Positions 15,178 through 22,670 of a stretch of DNA of 24,704 nucleotides are shown here, one piece after another. Position numbers and translations under genes: made by a program. Source of the stretch: an archaeon (lineage in GTDB: Archaea; Thermoproteota; Nitrososphaeria; Nitrososphaerales; UBA183). Below the pieces are notes generated by a model, which did not search any database, was not told the DNA's origin, and was given only the letters and a program-made list of their open reading frames with translations. Location of the stretch: assembly GCA_021786335.1 (NCBI GenBank), contig JAJYNM010000023.1:1-24704 (forward strand), read 5' to 3'. Each line of letters opens with the position of its first letter. Position 1 is the stretch's first letter.

Positions 15178-16026
15178 TTAAGCGATTAACTGGAACCGCA
15201 GATTCAGGTCAGCAGCATCTTGGTCGGACAACCTCCAGCCACTCACCCCCGCGTTATCTATGACGTGGGTCTTCTTGGACGCACGTGGGATAGGGAACAC
15301 GTTCGCCCTGTCTGTCAGCCACCGGAGCGCTATCTGTGCCCTGGTCTTACTATATTTGTAGGTGAACGGGTCTAGCGCAGGGTCTGAGGGGAGCTTTCCG
15401 TGACCCAGGGGATAATACGCCATCAGCGCTATCTTTTCACGCTCGCAATATGGGAGGATGTCTCTTTCGACGTCTCTGTGGACGAGACTGTAGTCCAGCT
15501 GGACTGAGCTCAGCTCTGACTTCGGTAGGGCTGACTGAGCCTCCTTGATCTGTTCCAAACTGAAGTTGCTCACCCCCACATGCCTGAGCTTCCCATCTCT
15601 GACGAGTTTCTCCATCGCCACCATAGTCTCCCCGATTGAGACCTTTCGGTTTGGAAAGTGAACCTGATAGAGGTCGACATAGGAGGTCTCCAGCCGTGCT
15701 AGGCTCTTGCCTAACGACTTGACGAGGTCGTCCCGGTGCAGGTGGCTTGGCCACACCTTTGTTGCCAGGAACACATCGTCCCTCCTTTTCTCTTTCATGG
15801 CCTTCGCCACCAGAGGTTCCGAGCGGTATATTTCCGCAGTGTCGACAAGAGTGATGCCAGCGTCAAGCCCGGCTTTGATTGCTCCAACCTTGGACGCTGC
15901 GCCTCTATGCCACCCCCCAAAGGCGGTCATGATCCAAAGCGGGTCGTAGTAGGTGCCCATCCCTATTTCGGAGACCTTCCTCCCGGTCTTACCAAATTCT
16001 TTCAGGTTCAACACTGCAGCCGCCAT
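15178..16026 (-). CDS. aldo-keto reductase (second paralogue)
   Basis: An NAD(P)H-dependent aldo-keto reductase with the full tetrad: D and Y of L-V-D-T-A-E-I-Y, K of L-A-T-K-V and H of L-Y-Q-V-H-F-P-N. H-V-G-V-S-N-F-S and F-P-I-P-R-A-S are also present. An insertion near residues 25-45 (Y-Y-D-P-L-W-I-M-T-A-F-G-G-W) is absent from the first paralogue. I chose ATG 16026; the upstream in-frame ATG at 16035 is only about 12 bases from the TATA-like CTTTAAA (16044-16050), too close to be in the transcript. The substrate is unknown. Confidence 0.85.
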   Translation of the reverse strand: MAAAVLNLKEFGKTGRKVSEIGMGTYYDPLWIMTAFGGWHRGAASKVGAIKAGLDAGITLVDTAEIYRSEPLVAKAMKEKRRDDVFLATKVWPSHLHRDDLVKSLGKSLARLETSYVDLYQVHFPNRKVSIGETMVAMEKLVRDGKLRHVGVSNFSLEQIKEAQSALPKSELSSVQLDYSLVHRDVERDILPYCEREKIALMAYYPLGHGKLPSDPALDPFTYKYSKTRAQIALRWLTDRANVFPIPRASKKTHVIDNAGVSGWRLSDQDAADLNLRFQLIA

Positions 16027-16045
16027 CGGTGACATTGGGTTGGTT

Positions 16046-16077
16046 TAAAGAAAAACCCGAGCTTGGCTACTTGCCAA
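16046..16077 (-). terminator. terminator of the small secreted gene, overlapping the next promoter
   Basis: On the minus strand a hairpin TTGGC/GCCAA spans the stop codon and is followed by CTCGGG and TTTTTCTTT. The 9-base word CTCGGGTTT occurs on both sides of the stop. The T-run merges with CTTTAAA, the TATA-like box of the aldo-keto reductase downstream, so the end of one unit and the promoter of the next share bases. Confidence 0.45.
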
Positions 16078-16345
16078 ACCCGAGTCGAAGGCCGTGTTTC
16101 ACGGCCGCTGTCACGCCGCCAGCACCTGCAGTTCCGGCCGCTCCGGTTCCAGCATAGAGGGAAAGATGCTGCTTGAGCACTTCATATGCGTGCGACGTGG
16201 CGGGCACATGCGACAACGCCACCTGGAGACCTGGAGGGAGAGCGTGGACCGCGCTGGCCGCAGCGGGTGCGTTCCCTGTAGCTACGGCGGCGGTGGCCGT
16301 GGCAGCCAAGCCGCCTAGCATTGCGACGACGAAGGTCGATATCAT
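16067..16345 (-). CDS. small secreted or membrane-anchored alanine/glycine-rich protein
   Basis: I do not recognise this 92-residue protein. Residues 1-22 are hydrophobic (V-V-A-M-L-G-G-L-A-A-T-A) and look like a signal peptide or anchor. The rest is rich in alanine, glycine and histidine and has a glycine-rich stretch near residue 70. The ATG at 16345 is preceded by a TATA-like GGTTAACT centred about 34 bases upstream. A perfect hairpin GGCCGTG/CACGGCC (16090-16106) lies in its last codons, with a likely terminator after it. Both support a real transcribed gene. The low sequence complexity means the frame could be longer or different at its edges. Confidence 0.5.
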   Translation of the reverse strand: MISTFVVAMLGGLAATATAAVATGNAPAAASAVHALPPGLQVALSHVPATSHAYEVLKQHLSLYAGTGAAGTAGAGGVTAAVKHGLRLGFGK

Positions 16346-16414
16346 GTTCCTTCGCTACCCTCTCAAACTCAACCGAGTTAACCAATCGGTCTTGAAAGCC
16401 CGTACAACGGTTTA

Positions 16415-17395
16415 CTACGAGGCCGTCTTCACCTTCGCACTGTCTGCGGCAAGGACCTCCTTCGGAAGGAGCCCGTAGATGTCAGGGTGTTCTGCCTTCA
16501 GCTTTGAGAACGTGGGAGGGAGAAGTCCGTTCCTGCGTGCTCTCCTGACGTTGTATTCGATGAACCTCCTCATCGCGCTGGTCTCTCCGGCTGCAGCCAC
16601 GAATGCCCTTATCTTCTCAATGGCGGCTTCGTCTTCGAGCTTCTTGACATTCACCAGGTAGGGTGCGAGGACGAGCCATGTGAGACGATGTCTGCCGTCA
16701 GCGACAGGGTGTGCTAGAAGATCCTCGACATAGAGGTATCCCTTGTTAGTCTTAGGCTTTGGAGACGGAACATACTTAATCACTTCCGCCTTGACTTCGG
16801 CAAGTTGCCGCGGCAGGCTGGCCTTCCTCAGATTCTTGACGCCATCCGCGATCACGGCCAGCGCGCAGCCATAGAACAGATCGTTGAGCAGGTTGTCGCT
16901 TAACCTCACCGTCCCCTTGTCCAGATTCTGCCTCGCCAGCTTCCACCTCGGATCCTTCGAGAGTTCATACCGCGAAGCCAACGAAAGGTAAACGTCGAAG
17001 GAGAGGGAGTAGTTAGTCCCCCCGGATCCTTCTTCTACCTGAATCGGCGCACCAAAACACTCGGCCATCACCGCAGCTTTGTTCCTCGGACCTTCTGCTA
17101 GGAAGAACTCCTTGGACCTCTCTGCCTCCTTCTTTGAGAAGCGTGACCCAAGGACTGGATCCTGGCTCGCCACGAAAGCCGCGGCGAAGAAGCTTGAGAA
17201 CTCGACGAGCTCAGAGATGCTGGGTTCATATCTCGTCCTCCCCAATGAGCTAAGCAGCCTGTTCTGCGTCTGGAGGATGACTTCCCTGCTGGCTAGGCTC
17301 TCTTCTATTGAAATCGACTCGAAAAACCTCCTTGATCGGGGCGCAAAGGGATACCTCAGCTCTAGGTCCGACAGCAGCGGCGTTCCGTAGGGCAA
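16415..17395 (-). CDS. priL: DNA primase large subunit, PriL-like, without Fe-S cysteines
   Basis: This 326-residue protein matches the large subunit of the archaeal/eukaryotic primase, which helps the catalytic subunit start RNA/DNA primers. The N-terminal domain (1-190) begins with R-Y-P-F-A-P-R-S-R-R-F-F and continues with A-E-R-S-K-E-F-F and W-K-L-A-R-Q-N-L-D-K-G-T-V. The C-terminal part (220-310; D-G-R-H-R-L-T-W-L-V-L-A-P-Y-L-V-N-V) resembles the PriL C-terminal or PriX domain. Only two cysteines occur (113 and 177), so the four ligands of the usual [4Fe-4S] cluster are missing. The start is TTG with a GGTGG Shine-Dalgarno-like sequence; it follows ychF by 23 bases. Confidence is moderate because the C-terminal match is partial. 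Confidence 0.68.
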   Translation of the reverse strand: MPYGTPLLSDLELRYPFAPRSRRFFESISIEESLASREVILQTQNRLLSSLGRTRYEPSISELVEFSSFFAAAFVASQDPVLGSRFSKKEAERSKEFFLAEGPRNKAAVMAECFGAPIQVEEGSGGTNYSLSFDVYLSLASRYELSKDPRWKLARQNLDKGTVRLSDNLLNDLFYGCALAVIADGVKNLRKASLPRQLAEVKAEVIKYVPSPKPKTNKGYLYVEDLLAHPVADGRHRLTWLVLAPYLVNVKKLEDEAAIEKIRAFVAAAGETSAMRRFIEYNVRRARRNGLLPPTFSKLKAEHPDIYGLLPKEVLAADSAKVKTAS

Positions 17396-17418
17396 ACCTA
17401 TCCACCCGGTGTCTTTTG

Positions 17419-18636
17419 CTAATCCTCCTTTGCCGTCGACACTATCGAAAGCACATCCCGGTCCCTGAGGACGTAGTTGGTCGGCAGATGCAGCCCAGTC
17501 CTCACGTCCACGGCGTAGAGGAGGCCGTTTACAAGGTCAGAGTGTATGTCTCTGGCCAAATCTTCGACCGTGGAACCACTCGGTAGAAGGTACACATCAG
17601 GGAGAACCCTCCCGTTCTTGTCGGAGAGCTTCTGGGGGTCGTGTACAGGGTACACCGCATTCTCTTTCAGAAGTTTGAAGACCACCGAGTTCAGAGCGAA
17701 CTGAACCCCAGTCCTCAGATACTCTCCGAATACCTTGCGTCTGATGTAGGCGAGCGCACTCCTCTGGGCGTCGTTCAATTCCTGTGGCTTCAGCAGTTCG
17801 AACCTCTCCTCGCCCGGGATGTACCTGATGAGTCCCTTGGCTTCTGCTCTCCGAAGGGTGAGCTCAGCCTCTCCACTGGTGGGGACCACCATGAGACCTT
17901 TGTATTTCTCACGAATCCTCTTGAAGTTCTCTGCCGCGTGTGGGAGGTCCATTTTGTTGGCTATGAGGAGTGTAGGCTTCGAGTATTCTCTCAGCGACCA
18001 GCAGAAGCCCTGGATTTCTCTTTCGTTCCAGGAATCGAACGCCTTCTCCTCGAGCATGGAATCCTTCATCGCGGCGATCACATGTTCCTTCTTCACTCCG
18101 ATGCCCTGCATCACCTCGGCTACAGCAGTAGGGATACCGTAACCAGGGCTCTTCGACAGCTTCGAAATCTTTGGAAGGTTCTGGGTGAAGAGCTTCGTGT
18201 ACCACAGGACAAGCTCCAGCTCCACGTCAGCGAAGTCTGCGATGGGGTCTCCTGTCCCCGGCTCGGTAATCTTCCCGTCCTTGTCTACGCTACCCGAAGC
18301 GTCAACCACATGAAGGAGCGCATCTGACTGGGCGGCTACACTGAGAAACTGGTTCCCAAGTCCCTTCCCCATCCATGCCCCCTTGATCAACCCTGGCAGG
18401 TCGGTCACCTCCAAAGGGATAAAGCGCCAGCCATCGTCGCATTTCGAGTTGGCAGGTGTGTCTTGGACCCTGAATTCCCTGTGGACGCAGAGTGTGACCA
18501 CGTTGGCAACTCCAGTCTCTGGAGACTTCGTGGTGAACGGGTAGTTCGAGACCTCTCCGGCGAGGAGTGTCATGGAGTTGAATAACGTCGTCTTGCCGGC
18601 GTTAGTTTTTCCAATCAGCCCGATTCTGATAGGCAC
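17419..18636 (-). CDS. ychF: YchF/OLA1-type Obg-family GTPase with TGS domain
   Basis: An Obg-family P-loop NTPase linked to ribosomes. G1 is G9-K-T-N-A-G-K-T-T17, G3 is D-L-P-G-L, and N-K-M-D is the G4 motif. The C-terminal 80 residues look like a TGS domain (V-L-P-D-V-Y-L-L-P-S-G-S-T-V-E-D-L-A through the end). The middle insertion (about 95-200) is the helical domain of the family. The length of 405 residues is usual for the archaeal form. The GTG start is preceded by AGGTGAT, a good Shine-Dalgarno site, and a TATA box GGTTTTATCC (18669-18678 on the minus strand). It heads a two-gene unit with priL. Confidence 0.88.
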   Translation of the reverse strand: MPIRIGLIGKTNAGKTTLFNSMTLLAGEVSNYPFTTKSPETGVANVVTLCVHREFRVQDTPANSKCDDGWRFIPLEVTDLPGLIKGAWMGKGLGNQFLSVAAQSDALLHVVDASGSVDKDGKITEPGTGDPIADFADVELELVLWYTKLFTQNLPKISKLSKSPGYGIPTAVAEVMQGIGVKKEHVIAAMKDSMLEEKAFDSWNEREIQGFCWSLREYSKPTLLIANKMDLPHAAENFKRIREKYKGLMVVPTSGEAELTLRRAEAKGLIRYIPGEERFELLKPQELNDAQRSALAYIRRKVFGEYLRTGVQFALNSVVFKLLKENAVYPVHDPQKLSDKNGRVLPDVYLLPSGSTVEDLARDIHSDLVNGLLYAVDVRTGLHLPTNYVLRDRDVLSIVSTAKED

Positions 18637-18668
18637 ACGGTATCACCTACCCTGACAGTGCGGCTTCT

Positions 18669-18678
18669 GGATAAAACC
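18669..18678 (-). promoter_or_regulatory. TATA box of the ychF-priL unit
   Basis: GGTTTTATCC on the minus strand, centred 38 bases before the GTG. The leader would be about 11 bases and contain the AGGTGAT ribosome-binding site. Confidence 0.5.
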
Positions 18679-18694
18679 ATTGTGTGAGCATCCA

Positions 18695-19183
18695 TCACGG
18701 CGAAGGAGCAGATCGCCACGCCCTGATTGCTTCGTACCAGAACGCCGCCGCCGCAGCTCCTGACACAGCAGTGAACCACCCCAGGACCGGAACCAAGCCA
18801 AAATAGGGCGAGGCCGTTGAGCCCAGGTACACAGCGAACACAGTGAAGACAACCGCGTAGAAGACGAACCTCGGAACTATGAGTGTCCCGAGCCTAAGGA
18901 AGTCCCTCATCACATCTACCTTCACCTCCCCTACTATCTCATACTCTCCATTGCTCTCGGAAACCAGCCCCAGCTCTCGCAGCTTGTTGAGGTGATACTG
19001 CGCCAAGGAAGGATTCGACATGAGTAGGGCGCGCTGAACTTCTCGCACCCCCACCCGGCGCTTCTTGATGACGTAGATGTACACTCTCAGGGTGTTCCCC
19101 TTCAGCTCCGCATCCACCATACCCGGTGTGCGCCTCTCTCCCTGCGGCGCTTTCGTGGTTTTGCTGTTTGGTGGTTCACTCAT
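18695..19183 (-). CDS. membrane-anchored winged-helix transcription regulator
   Basis: The protein has a winged-helix DNA-binding domain (about residues 30-95; V-G-V-R-E-V-Q-R-A-L, S-N-P-S-L-A-Q-Y-H-L-N-K-L-R-E-L-G-L-V), followed by two hydrophobic segments (F-V-F-Y-A-V-V-F-T-V-F-A-V-Y and V-P-V-L-G-W-F-T-A-V-S-G) near the C-terminus. This is the layout of archaeal ArsR-like regulators fixed in the membrane. I chose ATG 19183 because the frame upstream has no matching promoter; a TATA-like TTTTGAAC (about 19219-19226 on the minus strand) lies about 39 bases before it. It is divergent from the secreted DUF4382 gene and could control it. Target and signal are unknown. Confidence 0.72.
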   Translation of the reverse strand: MSEPPNSKTTKAPQGERRTPGMVDAELKGNTLRVYIYVIKKRRVGVREVQRALLMSNPSLAQYHLNKLRELGLVSESNGEYEIVGEVKVDVMRDFLRLGTLIVPRFVFYAVVFTVFAVYLGSTASPYFGLVPVLGWFTAVSGAAAAAFWYEAIRAWRSAPSP

Positions 19184-19284
19184 GTGCCGCCGCGCTCGAT
19201 TTAGCCCCCTCCCCACGTTCAAAAGTGTTGGTTGATAATGCTGGGCCGTGGTGCTTTTCAAGTGAACGGAATGGTGGGTGAAGC

Positions 19285-20322
19285 GTGAAGATACGCACTA
19301 GGGCCGCTACATATGGATTGGCAGGGCTGGCTCTCGCAGGGGCAATCATCTTCTCTGGGTGGTCCTTCGGTCTTATCGGGTCAGACTCTTCTGGTGTCCT
19401 TTCTGTACTCTTCACAGACCCTCCTACGGTCCCCGTTGGGGTTACAGGGGTCTACATCTCCTACTCAAGCTTGGCCGTCCACGCCCTCGGGTTCGGTAAT
19501 TCGGGGTGGATCTCGATCCCAGGGCATGGGACGTTCGACTCGATGAGGTTGGTCAACCTGAGCCAGATGGTATCAAGCGATACGGTTCCCCCGCTCACCT
19601 ATGACGAAATGAGGTTCACCATCATTTCCGCAACGGTCCAGTTCGTGGGTCGGAACTATAGCGCTACTGTCAATTCAGGCAGTCTGGAGGTCCCCATCAT
19701 TGGGGGGCTGAAGGTCAACTCTACCAGCCCTGCGGCAGCCCTCGTGGATGTCCAGCCGACGATCATAAACCTAGGAAACAATTCCGATCCGGCATTTGCA
19801 TTGGCCGCTGGGGCGAAGGCCCTCCAGGTCCCCTCTGGAGACGTGGACCAACTGACCAAGGTCGCGGGCCAGCAGGTTTCACTTGCGGGGCACGGCTGGT
19901 TCGCATCTTTCAGGGCCGAGTACTCGGACAACTTCAGCGGTTCGGCTGTGAGCGTGACCCCCAACTCGTTTTCCATCACGGTTCAGAACAGCGGGCATAG
20001 CCAGATTACGGTCCGCATGCTCGTTGTGGCACCTGACACCAAAGGAGGGGAGGACAGTGCGCTAGGCGCAGCGGCTGACAGCGCAGTCTTTCTCGTGGAG
20101 CCGAACGGCTCACTTCAGCTTCTCAGCGGCCCGCCAGGCCAGGTCCAATCGCACCTGAACGAACCAGGATACTTATTGGCCGGGGGCACTTCGCAGAAGT
20201 TCTCATATTCAGGAAACATCACGAGCCTCCGCGGAGGGAACACGCCAGTAGTAGGGACCAGCTACTATGTCGTGGTCATCGGCACAGGGACGATAAGTGC
20301 CCAACTAGTTACCGCAACCTAG
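19285..20322 (+). CDS. secreted DUF4382-like protein
   Basis: A 345-residue exported protein. Residues 8-30 form a hydrophobic signal or anchor (G-L-A-G-L-A-L-A-G-A-I-I-F). The next 130 residues follow the DUF4382 pattern: V-L-F-T-D-P-P near the start, V-Y-I-S-Y-S-S-L-A-V-H-A, G-W-I-S-I-P, and L-E-V-P-I-I-G-G-L-K-V-N. The remainder is beta-rich with many N-x-S/T sites, typical of archaeal surface proteins. The GTG start has a GGTGGGTGA ribosome-binding site. Its stop overlaps the aRF1 stop on the other strand by four bases (CTAG). Its role is unknown. Confidence 0.72.
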   Translation: MKIRTRAATYGLAGLALAGAIIFSGWSFGLIGSDSSGVLSVLFTDPPTVPVGVTGVYISYSSLAVHALGFGNSGWISIPGHGTFDSMRLVNLSQMVSSDTVPPLTYDEMRFTIISATVQFVGRNYSATVNSGSLEVPIIGGLKVNSTSPAAALVDVQPTIINLGNNSDPAFALAAGAKALQVPSGDVDQLTKVAGQQVSLAGHGWFASFRAEYSDNFSGSAVSVTPNSFSITVQNSGHSQITVRMLVVAPDTKGGEDSALGAAADSAVFLVEPNGSLQLLSGPPGQVQSHLNEPGYLLAGGTSQKFSYSGNITSLRGGNTPVVGTSYYVVVIGTGTISAQLVTAT

Positions 20323-21563
20323 CTCCTGTAACGGAGCAGGGCCGCAACCCCACCGAAGGTCTTGAACATGCTTCCTTCTTCCGTCCCAGACGAAATCACC
20401 TCTACCTTGGTGCCGCCCTGTAGTGCAATCTCTTCGAGCGCGTCAACTAGGTCCTTCTCTGAAATTTCGTAGTCTATTGCCCCACAGCTCGAGCACGGGG
20501 TGGCGCCCATGTCCTGGCGTGTCTGAATCTTCCTTGGCGAAGGGACAGTCTGCGACTTTTGCGTCCTGCACTTCTTGCATGTGGCATCGATGGTCACCAG
20601 TTCCATGTCGTCGGAGACGAGCACCACCTCGGCGCTGGCTTTCTGCAACGCTTCCATCACTCTGGGGAGCCCATAGACTGCAAGCCCTCCCTGCCTATTG
20701 ACTTCGCTGAGGAACCTCTGGACCAGTCGCTTCTCTTCGACGAGCCTGACGTCCTTGAGTATGTCTGAGGCCTTCTCGACCAGCTCTCTCACTCCCTCCC
20801 TCCCTGAATATCCGAGGTCGAGCACAGCTATCACTTTCTTCTGCAGCTCGTAGTGGAGGTACTCGCCCTTCAGGAACTCGTCCTTGGTAGGCCCAGGCCC
20901 CCCCACGATAAGGCCGGTGATTTTGTTGCTGTCGATGAATGTCCGAGTTGCGTGCTCCGAGACCCTGTTGAAGAAGTAGGTCAGCTCCATCTCCCTTCCA
21001 CGCTCGTACCTCCTCGCCGACTGCCCTCCCTTCCGTGTCTTCCCCGATATGCCGGAAGTCATCAGGTCTACTATCTCCAGGCTACCGCCGCTAAGAATCC
21101 CGAGCCCGACGTCGCTGGAATCGATGACCAAGAGCCCGAAGACTTTGTCTTCTCTGAGCATGTCCTTTAGATACTCAACCCTGAAATGGTCGTCACACGC
21201 GTACAAATACGTCTGGACCGGTTTAGGAGGGATAATCTCCCACACGTTGACTACTTCGCTCCCCGGGCCGTTCGTTGGAAGGGCCCCTGAGAACACGACC
21301 AGCCCCATATCAGGGACCGTCCGGTAGAGTTTGAGCCTCTGCATGGCCTTGGTGAGGGCGTCTTGGACATGGTTTCTTGTCGTATCTGACTTGATGTTCC
21401 CCGCCGTCCCCCACTCCTCACGGAGGTTGGCAATTGCTTCGTGGATTGCCTTCTTGGGAGGGATGTAGAGCGATACTAGCTCGGTCCCTCTGCCCTCCTT
21501 GCTGCTGAGCTCTGAGATGAGCTTCCTTACCTTGTATAATCTAACGGAATCGGTCTTTGACAA
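20319..21563 (-). CDS. prf1: archaeal peptide chain release factor 1 (aRF1)
   Basis: aRF1 recognises all three stop codons and releases the finished peptide. The stop-codon motifs N56-I-K-S59 and Y121-x-C-x3-F127 are present, as is the catalytic G179-G-Q181 in domain 2 (G-G-Q-S-A-R-R-Y). Domain 3 shows G-G-P-G-P-T-K-D-E-F-L-K-G and a C-terminal four-cysteine zinc insertion (C-K-K-C ... C-S-S-C). The length of 414 residues is typical. The start is TTG with GAGGT 13 bases upstream. The promoter is probably CTTAAGA (about 21629-21636 on the minus strand) or the shared TTTATAAA near 21660. Confidence 0.95.
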   Translation of the reverse strand: MSKTDSVRLYKVRKLISELSSKEGRGTELVSLYIPPKKAIHEAIANLREEWGTAGNIKSDTTRNHVQDALTKAMQRLKLYRTVPDMGLVVFSGALPTNGPGSEVVNVWEIIPPKPVQTYLYACDDHFRVEYLKDMLREDKVFGLLVIDSSDVGLGILSGGSLEIVDLMTSGISGKTRKGGQSARRYERGREMELTYFFNRVSEHATRTFIDSNKITGLIVGGPGPTKDEFLKGEYLHYELQKKVIAVLDLGYSGREGVRELVEKASDILKDVRLVEEKRLVQRFLSEVNRQGGLAVYGLPRVMEALQKASAEVVLVSDDMELVTIDATCKKCRTQKSQTVPSPRKIQTRQDMGATPCSSCGAIDYEISEKDLVDALEEIALQGGTKVEVISSGTEEGSMFKTFGGVAALLRYRS

Positions 21564-21656
21564 TGCAGTGCTACCTCTGCGTCAGGCGAAAGGAACGGAC
21601 TCGGGAGAGGAGGCAGCGGACATCCTGATCTTAAGAATAGGAATCTCCCTTACCCA

Positions 21657-21665
21657 TTTATAAAA
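21657..21665 (+). promoter_or_regulatory. TATA box of pyrH in the divergent gap
   Basis: TTTATAAAA is centred 27 bases before a predicted start near 21688, so the in-frame TTG at 21678 would not be transcribed and the GTG at 21702 is the likely start. Because TTTATAAA is almost palindromic, it might also serve the aRF1 gene. Confidence 0.5.
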
Positions 21666-21701
21666 CCTCCCGCTCTGTTGTACACAAGCGAGGAAGCAGA
21701 C

Positions 21702-22367
21702 GTGAAAGTGGTACTCAGAATCGGCGGCTCTGTACTGGGGAACCCTCCTGCGGCAAAGGTCGTGAATGCCTACGCGGAGGTAATCTCAGATCTCAACTTC
21801 GAAGGGCATTCAGTGGCTGTTGTTGTCGGGGGTGGGGGCATCTCAAGGGAATACATCAACTCGGCAGCGGCCATGGGTCTTTCGCCCTATCAGCAGGACA
21901 CTGTGGCCATCCACGCGTCCAGGCTCAACGCCAGACTGGTCGCGATGAAGCTGGGTGGGGTGAGCAGCGTCCCTACCTCCATCGACGGGATGCTGCAGCG
22001 GCTGGCAAGGAACAGGGTCGCAGTTATGGGGGGCCTGAAACCAGGAATAACCACAGACACGGTGGCGGCGATTGTGGCCGAGAGGTGGAGGGCCGACCTG
22101 ATGGTGAAGGCCTCTGACCAGAACGGCATCTACACCGAAGACCCGCGGGTAAACAAGAAGGCAAGGAAACTCGATAGGGTCACATATGAAAAGATGAAAG
22201 AGATACTCGGGGGCTCCCACAGACCAGGGATACACAGCATCGTGGACCCCGTGGCCGTCGACCGATTGACGGAGTCCAGGATCAAGCTAGTGGTCCTGAA
22301 CGGGGCTGACGCAAAGGGAGTGGTCAGGGCTGTCCACGGTGAAAGGATAGGGACGGTAGTGAGCTAG
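21702..22367 (+). CDS. pyrH: uridylate (UMP) kinase, archaeal type
   Basis: An amino-acid-kinase-fold enzyme that phosphorylates UMP to UDP in pyrimidine synthesis. It opens with the family sequence V-K-V-V-L-R-I-G-G-S-V from the GTG start, followed by V-V-V-G-G-G-G-I-S-R. The nucleotide-binding region has A-S-D-Q-N-G-I-Y-T-E-D-P-R, the archaeal UMPK signature. The ORF extends eight codons upstream to TTG 21678, but promoter position and family alignment favour 21702, giving 221 residues. GAGG upstream is a plausible ribosome-binding site. Isopentenyl phosphate kinase and acetylglutamate kinase are relatives but fit less well. Confidence 0.9.
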   Translation: MKVVLRIGGSVLGNPPAAKVVNAYAEVISDLNFEGHSVAVVVGGGGISREYINSAAAMGLSPYQQDTVAIHASRLNARLVAMKLGGVSSVPTSIDGMLQRLARNRVAVMGGLKPGITTDTVAAIVAERWRADLMVKASDQNGIYTEDPRVNKKARKLDRVTYEKMKEILGGSHRPGIHSIVDPVAVDRLTESRIKLVVLNGADAKGVVRAVHGERIGTVVS

Positions 22368-22670
22368 GACGGCCGTAGGAAAGGGTGAACTGGTCCCCTA
22401 GCCATAGCGAACATACGTCACCTGGCTGCCGCCATATCCCCATGGTGCTGTCAATCGAAGCGATCTCCCTTGCTTTGCGTCACTTCTCTCCACTCTTCCA
22501 TTGACGACTCGTTCACAGGAGCCCAAGGCCATCGCAACAGTCAACTGTCAGAACAAACCCGTGAGCGTGACTGCCATGTAGACAACATATCCAATGTCGT
22601 CCTGGAAGCATCGACGTCCGTAGTGATTAACCTTCTCTGAGATATTCGAATGTCTGCTAGAAGTGAGGGT
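22368..22670. other. convergent gap between pyrH and the PEP mutase gene
   Basis: About 300 bases where two genes converge. I see no tRNA, no strong hairpin with a T-run and no convincing short gene. A TATA-like GATTAACC (22625-22632, plus strand) is present but would drive only an antisense frame across the PEP mutase gene. Confidence 0.4.
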
